The notes beneath the pieces are model-generated. The model saw only the letters and a list, made by a program, of their open reading frames with translations. It did no database searches and was not told the origin of the DNA. DNA of 64,000 nucleotides from Ophiodon elongatus (lineage: Eukaryota > Chordata > Actinopteri > Perciformes > Hexagrammidae). Each line of letters starts with the position of its first letter. The first letter of the stretch is position 1. The position numbers and the translations under genes are program-made. Shown here in pieces: positions 1 through 13,400 of this stretch. Location: contig JACSYO010001855.1 in NCBI GenBank assembly GCA_016806645.1, positions 1,673,001-1,737,000 on the forward strand, read 5' to 3'.

Positions 1-3000
1 AGAGCATGATGGACTGACTCATAAAACCACGCTCACGGTCTCTCCCTGGGATACAATCTCCACCTTGTTTCTGCACACACACACACCCATACATTCAACT
101 GTCCTGTCACTTATTCCACACACAAGTATAGGTTATGTACCCATGCACGTTCTCCTTTGAGAGACAAGTAAAATTTTGAGGGAGTGTGTCTCTTCTTTCC
201 ATCTTCCAAGGGAAAATACAAATATGGAAAGAATTAGAGAGAAAGGCTGAAATAGAGAGAACGTGCTCAGGTGTCCCAATGACAAGCATGTGCGTCATCA
301 GATGGTATTATCATTTCATTTATTGTCATCTGGTGGCTGTGTTAGAGCTGCTATAGCCTCAATCTATATTTATGTGACTGCTTTGAAACTAATTAAAGTT
401 TTATGGGAATCACTTTTGGTGTGCAATTTTAACAAATTGTCCCCCCACGTTGCGTTTGATCCCGCAACATCCTGCACTCAGATGGAGGGATGCTTGGGAT
501 CTCCAAAATACCATCGCAAATATTTAGTGTAAGTTTGCTGTGTGTTTAGAAATAGTATGTATTTTATTTCAGTTTGTTTTGGTTTATCCACAAAAGTACC
601 AAAGAATGAGACTGCAAAATTGTTCATTTGATGGCCCAAAACATCTGTTTAGAGGAGAGTCAAGCTGATTGCTGAGTGATTGTAGGTGTAGGTGATTAAC
701 ACTTTGGCCAATGGACATGCTAAGCAATAACTCCTCGCACTGTCACTTCAAAACTGATAAACTGCTTGAAACTACAACTTAAACAAAATGCACGGTAGAT
801 GTGACAGACATGTAATTAAGGAGTTGATTATTTATAGTACAACATTTGGATTTGGTGGATAAGACACAAAAACTAGAGGGATAGTTTCAAGTTGGTAAAG
901 TTGTTTGTAAACCTGTATAAATAGGATTTGATGTTTCCAGTCAGCTGATTGCCGAGCAACCGATGAATGCTCATAGTGAAGCATGAATGAAAAAAATGAT
1001 GCCAATCAAGTGCTGCAAGCGCAACTCCAGTGCTCTGCCTGAATTAATGCAATGCTTTATTCATGTCAAATTAATAAATTACTGTAAATGATACTCATTA
1101 TGGCTGTTAGTTAGTTAACAGAGCTAATTTGGTGGTAGAAATGATTGTTCTTTGTGTCTACAAAGATTAGATCAATGTGTTTTGTAAGTGTACCTGTGCT
1201 TGTGATTTATTGAAACAATATTTTTCTAAAGTTACATTAAAAACAAAATTTAATATACCTTTATAACTCTGAAACCACTCCACAAACCAAAATCTGTCTT
1301 GCATGTATCGTATAGCTGCTGTTTTTTAAGCGGGGTGAGACAAATAATACTAATTGACTAACTAACTCACTAATTAAGTAAGTGCTTGAGTAAAAAATAT
1401 TTTTCTGAAATGTCTTATTATGATTTGACACTCAAGGAAGAGAGCAAGTGAAAAGAGCAGGAGGAAGCTGCAGGAGTTTTGTTTCATATTAAGCCAGTAG
1501 CTAACAAATGTCTCGTGTTTTGTAATGTCCACAATTCCTCAGCCCCCGACTTGTGTCTGTGATGTTGATGTTGTCATTCAGCGCCCACTCTTCCTAAAGC
1601 AGTTTGCATCAGTCGAGGAACAGGCAATAACATACAGGCAGCTTTCTCTCTCTCTCTCTCTGAGTCATATACCTTAATGTCTCTCTGCATCCTCACAGCA
1701 GTGGAGAGAGCTTCAGTTTGGCACCTTGAGCAATTCAAATACTTGGATTTTTCTAAATGAAAGCTCTTAGATCATAAAGCCTAGCGGGGAAGTGTCATTG
1801 GAGTGTACTAAAGTTTCCCAGTGTTTTTCTGAATGAAAGCACTCCATCTGCCCTCCATCTCACCCGTATTGTTTTGTTTATTTTCCATTCACATGTTTTC
1901 TGAGCAAACCCGTTTTTTAAAGATGGTTTGAGTTGTTTATCTGCAGCCTGAGGCCTTTAATTATGTATTATCAAGCTACACCTTCATTACAGCTTACCAT
2001 GGAGCTTCCAAGAGATTTCAGATTTCTAAATGAAAAGGTTTGTTCGTTAACAAATGTGGGGTTTGAAAAGCAAAAGACTGCAAACAGACAGTTTAACATG
2101 TGCACATCCATACAAATGCCATTATATTAGTTCATCTTATGTTGTCTTGTTTGTCCAGCCTTGTATTTCTTTTTCCAACTTTCCATTCCTGCCACATCCG
2201 GTGAGAAAAAAAAGCGGTGAGAGTGCTTGTATATGGAGGATAAGATAATTGAATTAAATTGATAAATATAGAAGTAAACAATAAAGTGGACAGCCATAGT
2301 GACGTAATACAATGAAAGTGGAGAATTTCATTTCATAAAATATTTTCCTGTAAGTGCACATCAGGTCAAGTCTCCCTAAAATATGTTCCGTTGCACTGCT
2401 GTACCTGTAAAAGCATTATTCCCGGAAAACAACAAGTGAGGTAGTTTGTTGACAGACTCAGAGCTCCAGAATATTTGGTCATGATGTGCTAATTACTGTA
2501 AACTCGTCCATGGAGACATAACAGAAGACCGGACAGACTGAGAGACAGGGTCGTATACTGTACAAAAACACACAAAGTTCTTTATCTATAATTCTTAAAA
2601 TCTTGAATCCAGGGTTACTGTGATATTAAAGGAAATCTTTCAGTCAGTCCAAGGACTTTTAGCATCAAGCTTTAAATGTTTGACTGAATGTATTTGTATT
2701 CATCGGCATATTAGCCCTTCCTCCCGTGACCTTGAATACCAATAAACAGGTACGCAGAATGAATAGACGGCCCTAGTTTTTGGATACAAGCTTTTTTTCT
2801 TTAATTAATAACCAGTTTATCTATTGTAGGATTTGACAGGCTTTCTAACGCATCATCGGGCGCAGTCAGGATTTTAGATCGACTGTGTTTGTCAGTCAAA
2901 GTCCGCCAAAACACCAAACTCTCCCGAAGCCAACTTTCGAGCAAGAAAGCTAATAACTGTATTTCCGAACATGTAAAGTATGTTTAAGTATACATATTCT

Positions 3001-3749
3001 GGAGTCTGCCCAAAGGAAGGCACCATGTCTATTTTTTTAACTGCTTAATTTAACCTAAACACCACAAATCCCCAGATGCAAATACTGAGAACAAGACCTG
3101 ATTGTCCTTAATGGGAGCTTCAGCCCTAACATGAAGATCAATTCGAGCAGCATGGGTTAAATAATCATTTAGGCTTTTAGCGCCTGTGTAAATTCATCCC
3201 TAGAGGTCCAACTAAGCAAACAGTACAGAAAACCTTCGTTACCATGGAGATCTCTTTGTCATGATCTCACCTTTTGCACTCCTAGTTTAAATAAATCAAA
3301 TGGTCAAATTGGCAGCAAAATGTCCCCCTGCTAAATGTCCGTGGCTGTTAGCTCTGACACAGATTGAAAAACCGGAGTCTCTACTTCTGAGAATCTAGCA
3401 CTGGACTGTCGATCGAAGCCAGACTGATGACTGGCAGCTTTTGCCCAAGGCTTATCTGAAATGTGTCTGTGGCCAAAGCACCTGCTCTAAACATGGTCAT
3501 TGTTTTCACTGTTGTGGGAAAAAAATTGCCTTATTTGAACTAATGCACAGATGTTAGAGAAATGTTTTTAATAGTAAGAAGAGTACAGGCGTTTTTAGAG
3601 CACAGAATATTTCTTATATCAAGGCAAGGCAGAAGACAAAAAGCTAAATGTGGGCTAGATTAGATGGCTAGAGTGTCAATTAAAGCGCCATGTGATATTT
3701 TAAAGAAAGATATCAACATTTTGCTTTTGGGTGATATGAGAATATCAAT

Positions 3750-4140
3750 ATCAACCTCTGTTGTATTTGGGGAAATATGTTTACTTGCTTTCTTGGCATG
3801 AGTAGCTGTCTATTTGATAAGAGCAAGCAGACAGTTACAGTAGGTCAGCCTGGACCTGTCCAAAGGTATTTATAAAAAAAGAAAACTGTAGTTATATCCG
3901 TCAACAAGACTCCAGGAAGTTACTGCTCCTGGCCAAGAAATAGTTTAGCACATAACCTCCGCTGTTAAACCTCAAAATGTCATTTTTACAGACATTTTCT
4001 CAGATCAAAGAAACAAAATATAACATATTAATTAGTGGGCTCTACAAAATGTATTTTTTAACTTTGTAGAGAGCCAGGCTAGCAGTTTTCCCCTGCTGAC
4101 AGTCTTTATGCTAAGCGAGGCTATACTCCAGCTCCGTACT
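3750..4140. repeat. diverged fold-back dispersed repeat
   Basis: Two blocks, 3758-3800 and 4062-4140, resemble opposite-facing ends of a dispersed fish repeat whose conserved core reads like 'gctaagctaagctaacc' followed by a 'gagagtgg' block. Another copy is at about 40320-40610. This copy is heavily mutated, so its limits are approximate. Confidence 0.4.
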
Positions 4141-5559
4141 TAACACAAAGACATTTGAGATTGTTTCATCTCACTGTTGAAAAGAGAAATTAACAAATTA
4201 CGAACATGTGGGATTTTAAGGAGTTTCTAACTTCAACATCAAAATAATTAATCGAAAAATAAGACACACCCTGAGCTCATGCTTCCTTCATATTTGATTT
4301 CTGCCAAGAGGAAAAGATGTCTATGGTTCCTGTTTTACTGCATCATTAAAATTTTAAGCAAAAACTATGGAGGCAGAGTATCAACGTAGAGAGAGACAGC
4401 AGCAGATAGACTGAAACAATGAACTGAGGGTAATTCATTCAGAGAAAGTATCAGTAACAGAGAGCCATAAAGAAAGACTGAGGGAGGGTAAATATGACAA
4501 TATGATATATGATGAAGAAATAGAAAGAGACTGAAGTGAAACAAAAGTTTGAACCTGCAGCACAAACAAACGGAAGCGAGACAACAGCTAGAGTGACTCC
4601 ATATGAAAACAATAAGCAAGCTCACTATGTTTTTTAATTGTCAAATCAGATGTGTGTCTTTGTTGACACCATGCTTAGAGTGTCATTCTCTTCACACGGT
4701 ATGAAATGTTGTAAATATTTAGGAAAAACTACTCACCAGCTACCCCACAGCAGACCCTTAGAAGTATACCATGGAGAATAAAGTTTTCCTTCCAGCTGAT
4801 ATCCTGAACATTTCTGGTAGCAAACAGAAAGCTTTATGTGGAGCAGTGTGTCTCTGGGCATGAGGTGCTATTTCTGATCCAAGGTGTCAGAATACACACC
4901 AATCACTCACACAGGCCAGGATGTGCATGTGTTTGCACTAATCTGTGTATCTGCAGGTGTGTATGCACTATAAGTGTGGATGGGGATAAGAGTTTACTGG
5001 ATAAAAATTTACTGGATGAAAGCCATCTCTATTTTTGTGTACATATACATGGACTGGATGTGTGTATTTGTAGCTGTTGGCAGAAAGGGATTCTCAGAGA
5101 GCCTTAGATAAACATGAGCATAGCGACAAGCCCCTCTGTCAGCAGTCCTCTCAAATTTTCCCCAATGTTTGAGGTACAGTAGAGGGGCTTTCTGTGTGCC
5201 TCTGTATGTGTTTGTGTGTTTGCAGTGTATGTGACATTCGATCCCATAAATCCTCTGACGCACTCACCAATATTTTGGCCTTTGCCATGCCACACACATT
5301 TACAGCAGGCCCTGATCCTGACCAAGCAAACAATTTGCTTTATGCTGCATTATCAGTTAGAAGAAAAACCTCTAAAACTGATTATCACTGAATGTCCCCA
5401 CGTTACAACAGACGCAAACCTTAAAGCTGCTATAATCAATATTTTTTATATAAATAATGGATAAAATCTTTATGTTTGAATTGAAATTTGCTTGTTTCCT
5501 GGGCTCTACAGAGCATTTTAGCAGATTTCAGCTCATTGTTTTGTTTTTTTCAGTTGCAA

Positions 5560-5890
5560 TTTACTGTTTTGGTTCTCTTTCACCACTCTCATAATGTTTT
5601 ACATTTTTCACTTGACATTTTGAAGCAGAAAGTCAACTGCGCACACAGTTTCAGTTAGCGACAAGCTCGTGAAGATGGCGGAGCATTTAGCAGCCAAAGA
5701 GCCAGATATTTCCCTCAGGAGTTGGTGAAGACTTAAAACAGAACTCAAAGACAGTGAACATTTGACATTCATCACGTGACCAGAGACACATTTGAATGCT
5801 AGTGTTGCTTTGTAACTGTTGGATGTGTAAATAGGCAACTGTGCAACTTCATAGGACATCAGTGCTGTGCTTTTGTGCGGCTCCAAAGTG
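5560..5890 (-). repeat. dispersed repeat, family A copy 1
   Basis: Read on the minus strand this block runs parallel to the copies near 29170-29540 and 34430-34760. All share, in order, a 'cagttgcctatttacacat' block, a 'caactcctgagggaaatatc' or related block, a 'tgctaaatgctcc' block and a 'gctaactg' block. That shared order over about 350 bp shows one interspersed family. No coding capacity was seen, so it is probably a non-autonomous element of unknown class. Confidence 0.6.
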
Positions 5891-7949
5891 GCCTAAAAGG
5901 TATAAATGCAGGTTTGAATGTGCAAAGGAAGTGATGAATCACTACTCGAGATTAAACTTCTATCATGCAATCCAGAAATTCAACAACTGATGCAGCACCC
6001 ATCACAAAAAGTGATGATCAGATCAACCCAAACAGAAGCAACAAAGTATAGTTTCACAAGCACATAGCAACAAACCCCAACAATAGCCATTCTATTTTAA
6101 ATGCCTGTAAAAGGTATTAGCATATTGCCATTGATAGTTTCCATCACAGCTGCAGTTATTTAACCTAGGCTTGTGAATTGGCAGAGCCAAAGGGGAAGAC
6201 CACTATTTTTAAACTGCCAGTAAGATACCAAAACTCTGCTGACAGCAGCACAGTTAGAAAGTTGACCTGCATGACACCTGAAGTGGTTTGAAAACATCAT
6301 TACTGTTCGTGTCTCTCTCATGTGATGTGGCCGTGGCGGCCTTCCTGGCAATTTCCCGGCTCCCTCCTGATTACAGCTTATTCACCTCACCTGTACAGTC
6401 TGCACAGCTGCCTTCCATCAACTTCTCAACTTCACACTATATCTACTCTGGTCCTCTATCCATTGATCATCAGATCATTGATGTAACACAGTGGTAGTTT
6501 AGTGTTCTTGTCTGCTCTGGTTTGTGTAATCTGCCCTTAATGCTGTTTGCTTTACCTGAACGTTCCCTTTTTCCTTGTGTCTCCAAGATCATTACGCTCT
6601 GACTCCCCTGTCTGCTTGCCTCACCTGCTTAAAACCAAGCTATGGCACCAGCCACGCTCTCACCCTCATCAGCCGGTTGTGATCAGTTCAGTTCAGTCCT
6701 GCCATCTGCCATTGCTCTGCTACCCTCTCCCTCTGCTGCTCGTCCTTAACCTCTCACCAACCACATCCTCCTTTCCCCCCCACAGTGGATCCTTCATTTA
6801 CTCTGCTACACTCTTTGTCTGTGTTTGCATTTGGGTCCACAACATAATGATCGTAACAAAATCTTGACTTCTGTGGTACCATAATGATTTCACTGGTGAG
6901 TTTAGGTTGAGGTTGAAATCTGTAGGCATTTCTGTTGTACCAGCTGCAGGTTCTATAGCGTGAAGCCATCCTTCAATAATGTTTGGCCCATTTAATCCCA
7001 GAACATTTCAGGATGGTGGTCAGGGACATCTCCTAGCAGCTGGATTTATAGTCAGTTGGTTCCACATCTTGACTTCTCAGTTCCTCTAGCTTTTGTGTCT
7101 TCACAGAACCCTGTCAAGTCTCAGTGTGGTGGTGTTTATATCAATGGGGAAACTCCACTGCTTGTCTACGTCTGTGGTCATCGCCCTGTCGTTTCCTGGA
7201 GCCAAGGCTGATGATCTGCACGGGCAGTTCTGCACTGATTGTCCAGAAGTCACAAACTGGAAAATGTTAGGGTTTAAACTTTATATATAGTAAATCAGCT
7301 CATTTTCTTTTGTTTGTTCCCAGAAGCAATAAAGCAGGAAATGTCAAAGAAAATGTTGAAACTAAATCAAATGCTCGGTTTCTGTGGGAAATCTGTGCAC
7401 CCAGGCAGCACTGTGTAAGACATAAATTCCTATTAATCTACATACACACATACACACACTAATGCAGCGATTTGCTTAACCCTTCACTACATGTAACAGG
7501 GAGAATCTGTTCAATTGTGTGGAAATATATACTGAAAGTGGGTGATTCAGCCCAAAGAGAGCAGTGGTAATACAACAGTTCTCTCATCAAACAACTATAA
7601 TGAAACATGTCATCTTAAGGAGTTTTACAGAGACATAAAAAAATAATACTTTTAAATAGCATAAGTCCATCTACATTGACATTTCAGTCTGCAATGCTGC
7701 ATTTGAATCACGAGACAACGTTGCTATTTGAGAGATTATGAGCATAGCAGCGAACGCAGGTAATGGGATAATGAATACAATGTCACTGAGGTCTTTCTAC
7801 AGGATGTGGAGGCTAGAGAGCACTTACCCTAAAGTACATGTTATGGACTCAACGAGCCTGTCTCCTGATAAACATAATGATGATTATAACTAGAAGCAAT
7901 GGATTTTAAATCAGGCTGCTTTCCAATTTTCCCCCAGTTGTTTGAGCCA

Positions 7950-8110
7950 TGCTTGCGATGTAGCTTTAAATGGATGGCAACGTCAACCTGTTGGTCAATT
8001 CGTTTGGTCCACATGGTAATATTTCAACAACTATCAGACGGATTGCCATTGTTTTTTGTAAAGACATCCATAATGCCCTGCCAGTCAAAGTTTCCACTTA
8101 ATAAGTTAAA
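7950..8110 (-). repeat. dispersed repeat, family C fragment
   Basis: On the minus strand this fragment carries the words 'ggcaat' and 'atagttgttgaaatatt' in the same order as the family C repeat at 55020-55680, a sequence type common in teleost genomes. It is a diverged fragment with approximate limits. Confidence 0.4.
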
Positions 8111-9129
8111 TAACATCTACTTGACACCTTTCAGACAGTATTTTTGCATTAAATATACTGTAGGACTATGTTGTGTCTATCTATAATTGAGATTTTCTTC
8201 ACTGACTTCACTGATGATCCTATTCAGTTTGAAAAAAAAGTGTTTCCTGCTACACACTATAACATAATTCAAAGCATACAACACAAATGAGCAGCTACAT
8301 TAGTAGCTACAAACAAATTAACCATCCTCAAATCTAAGTGCACAGTATTTCTATTAATGAACGTTCACTTGAGATACCATGTGAAAACATATTTTCATGT
8401 TCGTAAAAAGGCTGGAGGAGAGCATCTCAAGAGGCTTGAGAATTTTCCAGCAGCCTTAAGATAACAACAGTTCAAAGTGTAGTTGTACAACGACCCTTAA
8501 GTTTTCCTTTTTTTTAAGGATTATTTATTTTAATGGACCAAAGCAGAGCAGTACATGTTTTCCAGACATGCCTTCATGGATAAATTGAAAGTAGTGCTTG
8601 ACAGAGCAAAAGGCATCATGTATTCAGTTTTCACCATCACAACTTCACAGCTTCTCTCAGGCAACAGTCCTGAATAAAAACAAAGTTCTCTCGGTTAAAT
8701 GTCATCTGTTATCGTGTGAAAGAAAGGTACACTCACTCCAAATGAACTTTGAAATTATTCAAAACACTGCCTCTTCAAGAACAGCATGCCAGTCTTTAGC
8801 TTTGGTTTTAAATTCAGGTAATATAAATCTAATTGTGTGTGATGCCAAAGTTCACGTTTCACAAACTGTTTATTTGTCTGTCCAGTTTTAGAGCAGACAT
8901 TTTGAGATGCAACAGATGCACATACACCACTGTGGTTTACAACACAATAAATAAATAAAATCATGAATATTTCAAATAAAATAGAGCGCTATTGGTTTAT
9001 AAGCCCATACTATTCACTCTTGGAGAGATGCAAAGATGAAAGAAGTCTGTCTGATGTTTCGCATGCTCTTTTTTCCCCCATGAGATGATAAGATGATGAT
9101 TCAAACTGTGAGAAAGTTGTGGTTTAATT

Positions 9130-9207
9130 TACTGTGCTTCCGGAAAGTATTCATAGCGCTTCACTTTTTCCACATTGTTATGTTACAGCCTTATTCCAAA
9201 ATGGATT
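9130..9207 (+). repeat. Tc1 left terminal inverted repeat
   Basis: It matches the reverse complement of 10411-10488 almost base for base, both running to an 'aatccattttggaataaggc' type inner end. It is flanked outward by the TA dinucleotide. Confidence 0.92.
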
Positions 9208-9449
9208 AAATAAAAAATGTTCCTCAAAATTATAACCATAATGCTGACGTGATTTTTCTTTTTTTACATTTTTGCAAATCTATTTAAAAATTTAAAAATT
9301 AAAAATCCTCAGGGGCATCCTCTCTCCACTGATCATCCTTGAGATGTTTCTACAACTTGATTTGAGTCCACCTTTGGTAAATTCAGTTGATTAGATATGA
9401 TTTGGAAAGGCACACACCTATCTATATAAGGTCCCACAGTTGACAGTTC

Positions 9450-10286
9450 ATGTCAGAGCACAAACCAAGCCATGAAGTCCGAGGAATTGTCTGTAGACCT
9501 CTGAGACAGGATTGTATCGAGGCACAGATCTGGGGGAAGGGTACAGAAAAAAATTCTGCAGCATTGAAGGTCCCAATGAGCACAGTGGCCTCCATCAGCC
9601 GTAAATGGAAGAAGTTTGGAACCACCAGGACTCTTCCTGGGGTCGGCCGCCCGGCCAAACAGACCGACCGGGGGAGAAGGGCCTTAGTCAGGGAGGTGAC
9701 CAAGAACCCGATGGTTACTGACTGACTGAAGATTCAACTCTTTGGCCTGAATGCCAAGCGTCATGTCTGGAGGAGACCAGGTACCGCTCATCATCTGGCC
9801 AATACCATCCCTACAGTGTATCATGGGGGTGGCAGCATCATGCTGTGGGGATGTTTTTCAGCGGCAGGAACTGGGAGACTAGTCAGGATCGAGGAAAAGA
9901 TGAATGTAGCAGTGTACAGAGACATCCTTGATGAAAACCTGCTCCAGAGCGCTCTGGACCTCAGACTGAGGCGACGGTCCATCTTCCCACAGGACAACGA
10001 CCCTAAGCACACAGCCAAGACAACAAAGGAGTGGCTTCGGGACAACTCTGAGAATGTCCTTGAGTGGCCCAGCCAGAGCCCTGACTTGAACCTGATTGAA
10101 CATCTCTGGAGAGATCTGAAAATGACTGTGCACAGATGCTCCCCATCCAACCTGATGGAGCTTGAGAGGTCCTGCAAAGAAGAATGGGAGAAACTGCCCA
10201 AAAATAGGTGTGCCAAGCTTGTAGCATCATACTCAAAAAGACTTGAGGCTGTAATTGCTGCCAAAGGTGCTTCAACAAAGTATTGA
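9450..10286 (+). pseudogene. Tc1 transposase, deleted and with in-frame stop
   Basis: The 5' part (9450-9723) encodes the N-terminal paired-like helix-turn-helix region, including the GRP-type linker (PGVGRPAKQT). An in-frame TGA at 9724-9726 interrupts it; the same frame then continues through KIQLFGLNAKRHVW and the DDE catalytic half to a stop at 10284-10286. The second catalytic Asp (DNDPKHTA) and the final acidic residue (SPDLNLIEHLW) are present. The segment that should carry the first catalytic Asp, just before KIQLFGLN, is absent. The remnant is about 280 codons against roughly 340 for an intact family member, so an internal deletion plus a stop codon fits. It is non-functional as transposase. 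Confidence 0.9.
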
Positions 10287-10410
10287 GCAATGGCTGTGAA
10301 TACTTACGTGATATACTTCCATTCTTTATTTTTAATAGATTTTCAAAAATTTGAAACAAACTTGTATCACTTTGTCATTGTGTAGAATTTTGAGGGGAAA
10401 AAATGACTTT

Positions 10411-10488
10411 AATCCATTTTGGAATAAGGCTGTAACTTAATAATGTGGAAAAAGTGAAGCGCTGTGAATACTTTCCGGATGCACTGTA
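10411..10488 (-). repeat. Tc1 right terminal inverted repeat
   Basis: Inverted partner of 9130-9207. It ends in '..gcactgta', with TA as the target duplication. Confidence 0.92.
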
Positions 10489-13400
10489 GCTTTAACGAAC
10501 GGTTAAACGTAGACTAAAAACTAGTCAGCCCAGTGGAAGGTCTTCCTTCAAGTTTGTTTCTCATACCCCAACAAAATCGAGTGCTCATTCATTGTATATA
10601 TGTTTTCATTTAATGCAGAAGACTAACAAGTGCAAGCTTTTTGACAAATACCGGTCCCATCGTGCGGGTTCAGTGATCTGATTGTCACAGTCCAACCTCC
10701 TTTCAACAGACTAGTAAAATCAAGTGCAAACTATTAGAACAAATTAAACACGTCATATAAATAAGGAACATAGAGTTGATTTCAAAACAAAAGGTGTTGG
10801 CAGTATGTCCACGTCAAAATATATAAAAACGGCTTATACAATTAGATTTACTGGATGTTGTTTTGTTTTTTTTCTTCCAGTATTTCAAAATGATTGTTTC
10901 TTATATGTTAAATCTAGCAGTTAGTAGCAGCAGAACCTCTTTCTTGTAACATTCATGAAGATGTCTATCTGCTTGTCTATTCATCTTAACCCAAAGGACT
11001 TCCATGTCCCCACTGGTATCAAGATGTTTATTCAAAACTCTGTGTGTAACAGATTTACATCCTTATGAGACATGTGCCGAATGATATAGGATATCTGAAA
11101 AATGTTAATCTTTCTCTTCCATCAGAGCTTAATCTGTGTCAGGAAGTGCGTCAGCAGAGCACGTTAGAGAAGGGGGAAAAACTGAAGCGTGCAGCAGTAA
11201 CCTTACTTTACAATGAATCACTGATTCGGGCGAGTTATTTTAAATTACCCTACATTTCCTCCTGGATTGTTAAACACTGACACTGCAGTCCTGTTTTTCC
11301 CGCATCTGAGCCCCAAAGGGAAAACTCATCAAGCCCCTAACTGGTCACATATGAGAGGGGATGAAGTCGTGAACAGCAGCATTGAAATGCAGCATCTTGT
11401 GTGTCTGTTTGCGTTACCATCAGTGTTAAAATGCTGCGCCTCTGCTGAGAGGGAACATCTCTGAGATAAATATTTTGAGTTTCTCCAAAACAATTCACGC
11501 AAAAGCACCGCTTTAAATATTGTTTTTAACAAAGATGGATTCATACGTTTCTTGTAAATAAGTCATGTATCATGAAAAAGCATAAAATCGGCTAAAGATA
11601 TCTTCGTTGACTAAAACCAAAACAAAGATTAGTTGACTAATTAACAAAAAGAGGGCAGCCCTAAAGTTTTGCAAAAAATACTTCTAAGTAAGATTTTGCT
11701 ATAGTACATTTACTTATAATGGGGTAGTTTTAGATTGTGGTACTGGTTCTGTTACTTAAGTAAATTATCTGAGTACTTGTGACACCAATGAGCACACTGC
11801 ACCTAAGTTGAGACGGCAGTAGTGTAGTTCATGTGTTGTACGCTGCTACCCTCTAGTGTTCAAAAGGAGAAAGACCAAGACACACATTCTGTAAAACTTG
11901 ATGAATGCTGCTTCTGTTTTCTGTTTACTATTTATTGTTGTGCTCTGCACTTGATCATTATGTACATCTTGTAACGGTAAACAGACCTGAAAAGGAACAC
12001 ATGAACATCATTTTTACACAGTTTAGTAATACTTGAACAGCAGACAGGCAAACACATAACGTACAGTAGTCTGTTTACAAATCGGATCACTTCCATACAT
12101 ACCACAACTTCAACCAACACACATCCATTGACTACAATATAGAGGTTAGCTTTTTAACATAGCCGTAAGATTGCAGATAGAGAATTCAGTCAGTGAGGGA
12201 GCTTATGAGGGTTATTTCACATGTAGGTCCTCAATGTAAATAGAGCACAGGAGCACATACTACACGCTCCCTGTGTCTGGTAAGTCGCCAAAGAAAGCAG
12301 TAGCCTCTGGATCAGAGTTCAGCCTTTTCTGACTGAGACCCAGAGTCTATTTCAGGGACCCATTTCAGTCAAGACGCTCTGTCCAGTTGAAGAAACAGCA
12401 CTTTAAAGCAGTCATACTCAGTATACAGTCAAAACCCTTAACACAGCCAATGTGAATCCTGGGTAATAATGAAGTAAAACAAAGGGGGAAAAAAAAAAAA
12501 CATGAGGGTTGACAATCTATATTGAAATTGATATAAAGAATAGTTCATGAACATGTGAAGGCAAATATTCTGCTCAATTTGTCCGTGTGAAAATTGACTG
12601 TAAACATATTTTTGATAACAGATGTCAAACAACAGAATAAAGTATTTCTTCAGGCTTTACAGTAGAGCTCTGTCAGTATTTCAAAGCTGGAGGGTGAAGA
12701 TGTCATAGGCTCATTGGAGTCCTGTAAAAACCTCAAACCCCGAAAATAAATTGAGAATTGCTTCAGTTTCTGCTTTCCAATAGGTAATTAGATATATTCT
12801 GTTTTTTCATATTTTGGTCATTGGCCCATGGGCTTCAACCTAGGACTGTGAAATTGTTTTTACACAAGGAAACATTGTCAGGAGTCAATTTCCAACATAC
12901 AGAGCAATCACATCAGAATATTTGTGAAATTATGGAGAGAATTCAAATCTCTTCTGGATTCAAACTATTAGAAACCTGCATCAAGCCATGTAAGTTGTAC
13001 CTGTAATATTGATATGAGATGCATTACAGTATTACTCATCCAGACAAAAAGCTGCATGATAATGATCAATTATCAATAAAAGTGTCAGTGCTGTGATGGA
13101 AATATCTCACAAACATAAACAAATTACATAATGTAATTTTTAAAAATCAATGTACAATCACTGCAAATCAGTGTTTTGATACAGTGTTGAAATGACAGCA
13201 GATATATGTAGGATCTGAGGGAAATTAGTCATTTGAGATGTGATGATGTGAGATACACTAAACCACATTAATTCTCTCTCTAACAGCTTACATTATCATC
13301 TTACAGTATGAAGATATTTTCCATCCCTGCATAATCAACATAAGTCTGTGTTTGAATTGTAGGAAGAAGAAACATCAGATGAGCAGCACTGCAGTGTTTA

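Larger units (their letters stand above)
1..9129. other. gene-poor flank downstream of dnajc6
   Basis: No reading frame here looks like a conserved protein; the open frames are all under about 110 codons and have no recognisable domain. The stretch holds a short CT microsatellite at 1644-1661 and diverged dispersed repeats at about 3750-4140, 5560-5890 and 7950-8110 (listed separately). A pyrimidine-rich block at 6300-6870 ends in text that resembles the end of fish LTR retroelements, but too weakly to call. In mammals LEPROT and LEPR follow DNAJC6 on this side; no exon of either was recognised. Confidence 0.5.
9130..10488 (+). mobile_element. Tc1/mariner-family transposon, internally deleted
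   Basis: A 1,359-bp element bounded by TA at both ends, as expected for Tc1 target-site duplication. The terminal inverted repeats are about 78 bp (9130-9207 and 10411-10488); they begin with the 'actgtgc.tccggaaagtat' type end and differ at only a few positions. Between them lies a plus-strand transposase relic. The element sits in the 3' flank of dnajc6, outside any exon called here. It cannot mobilise itself because the transposase is broken, but its near-intact ends could still be substrates for a transposase supplied in trans. Confidence 0.93.

Noticed and set aside
7090..7290. Possible small gene with a Cys pair near 7200
   Set aside because: Only a short frame, with no splice-phase partner or family match.
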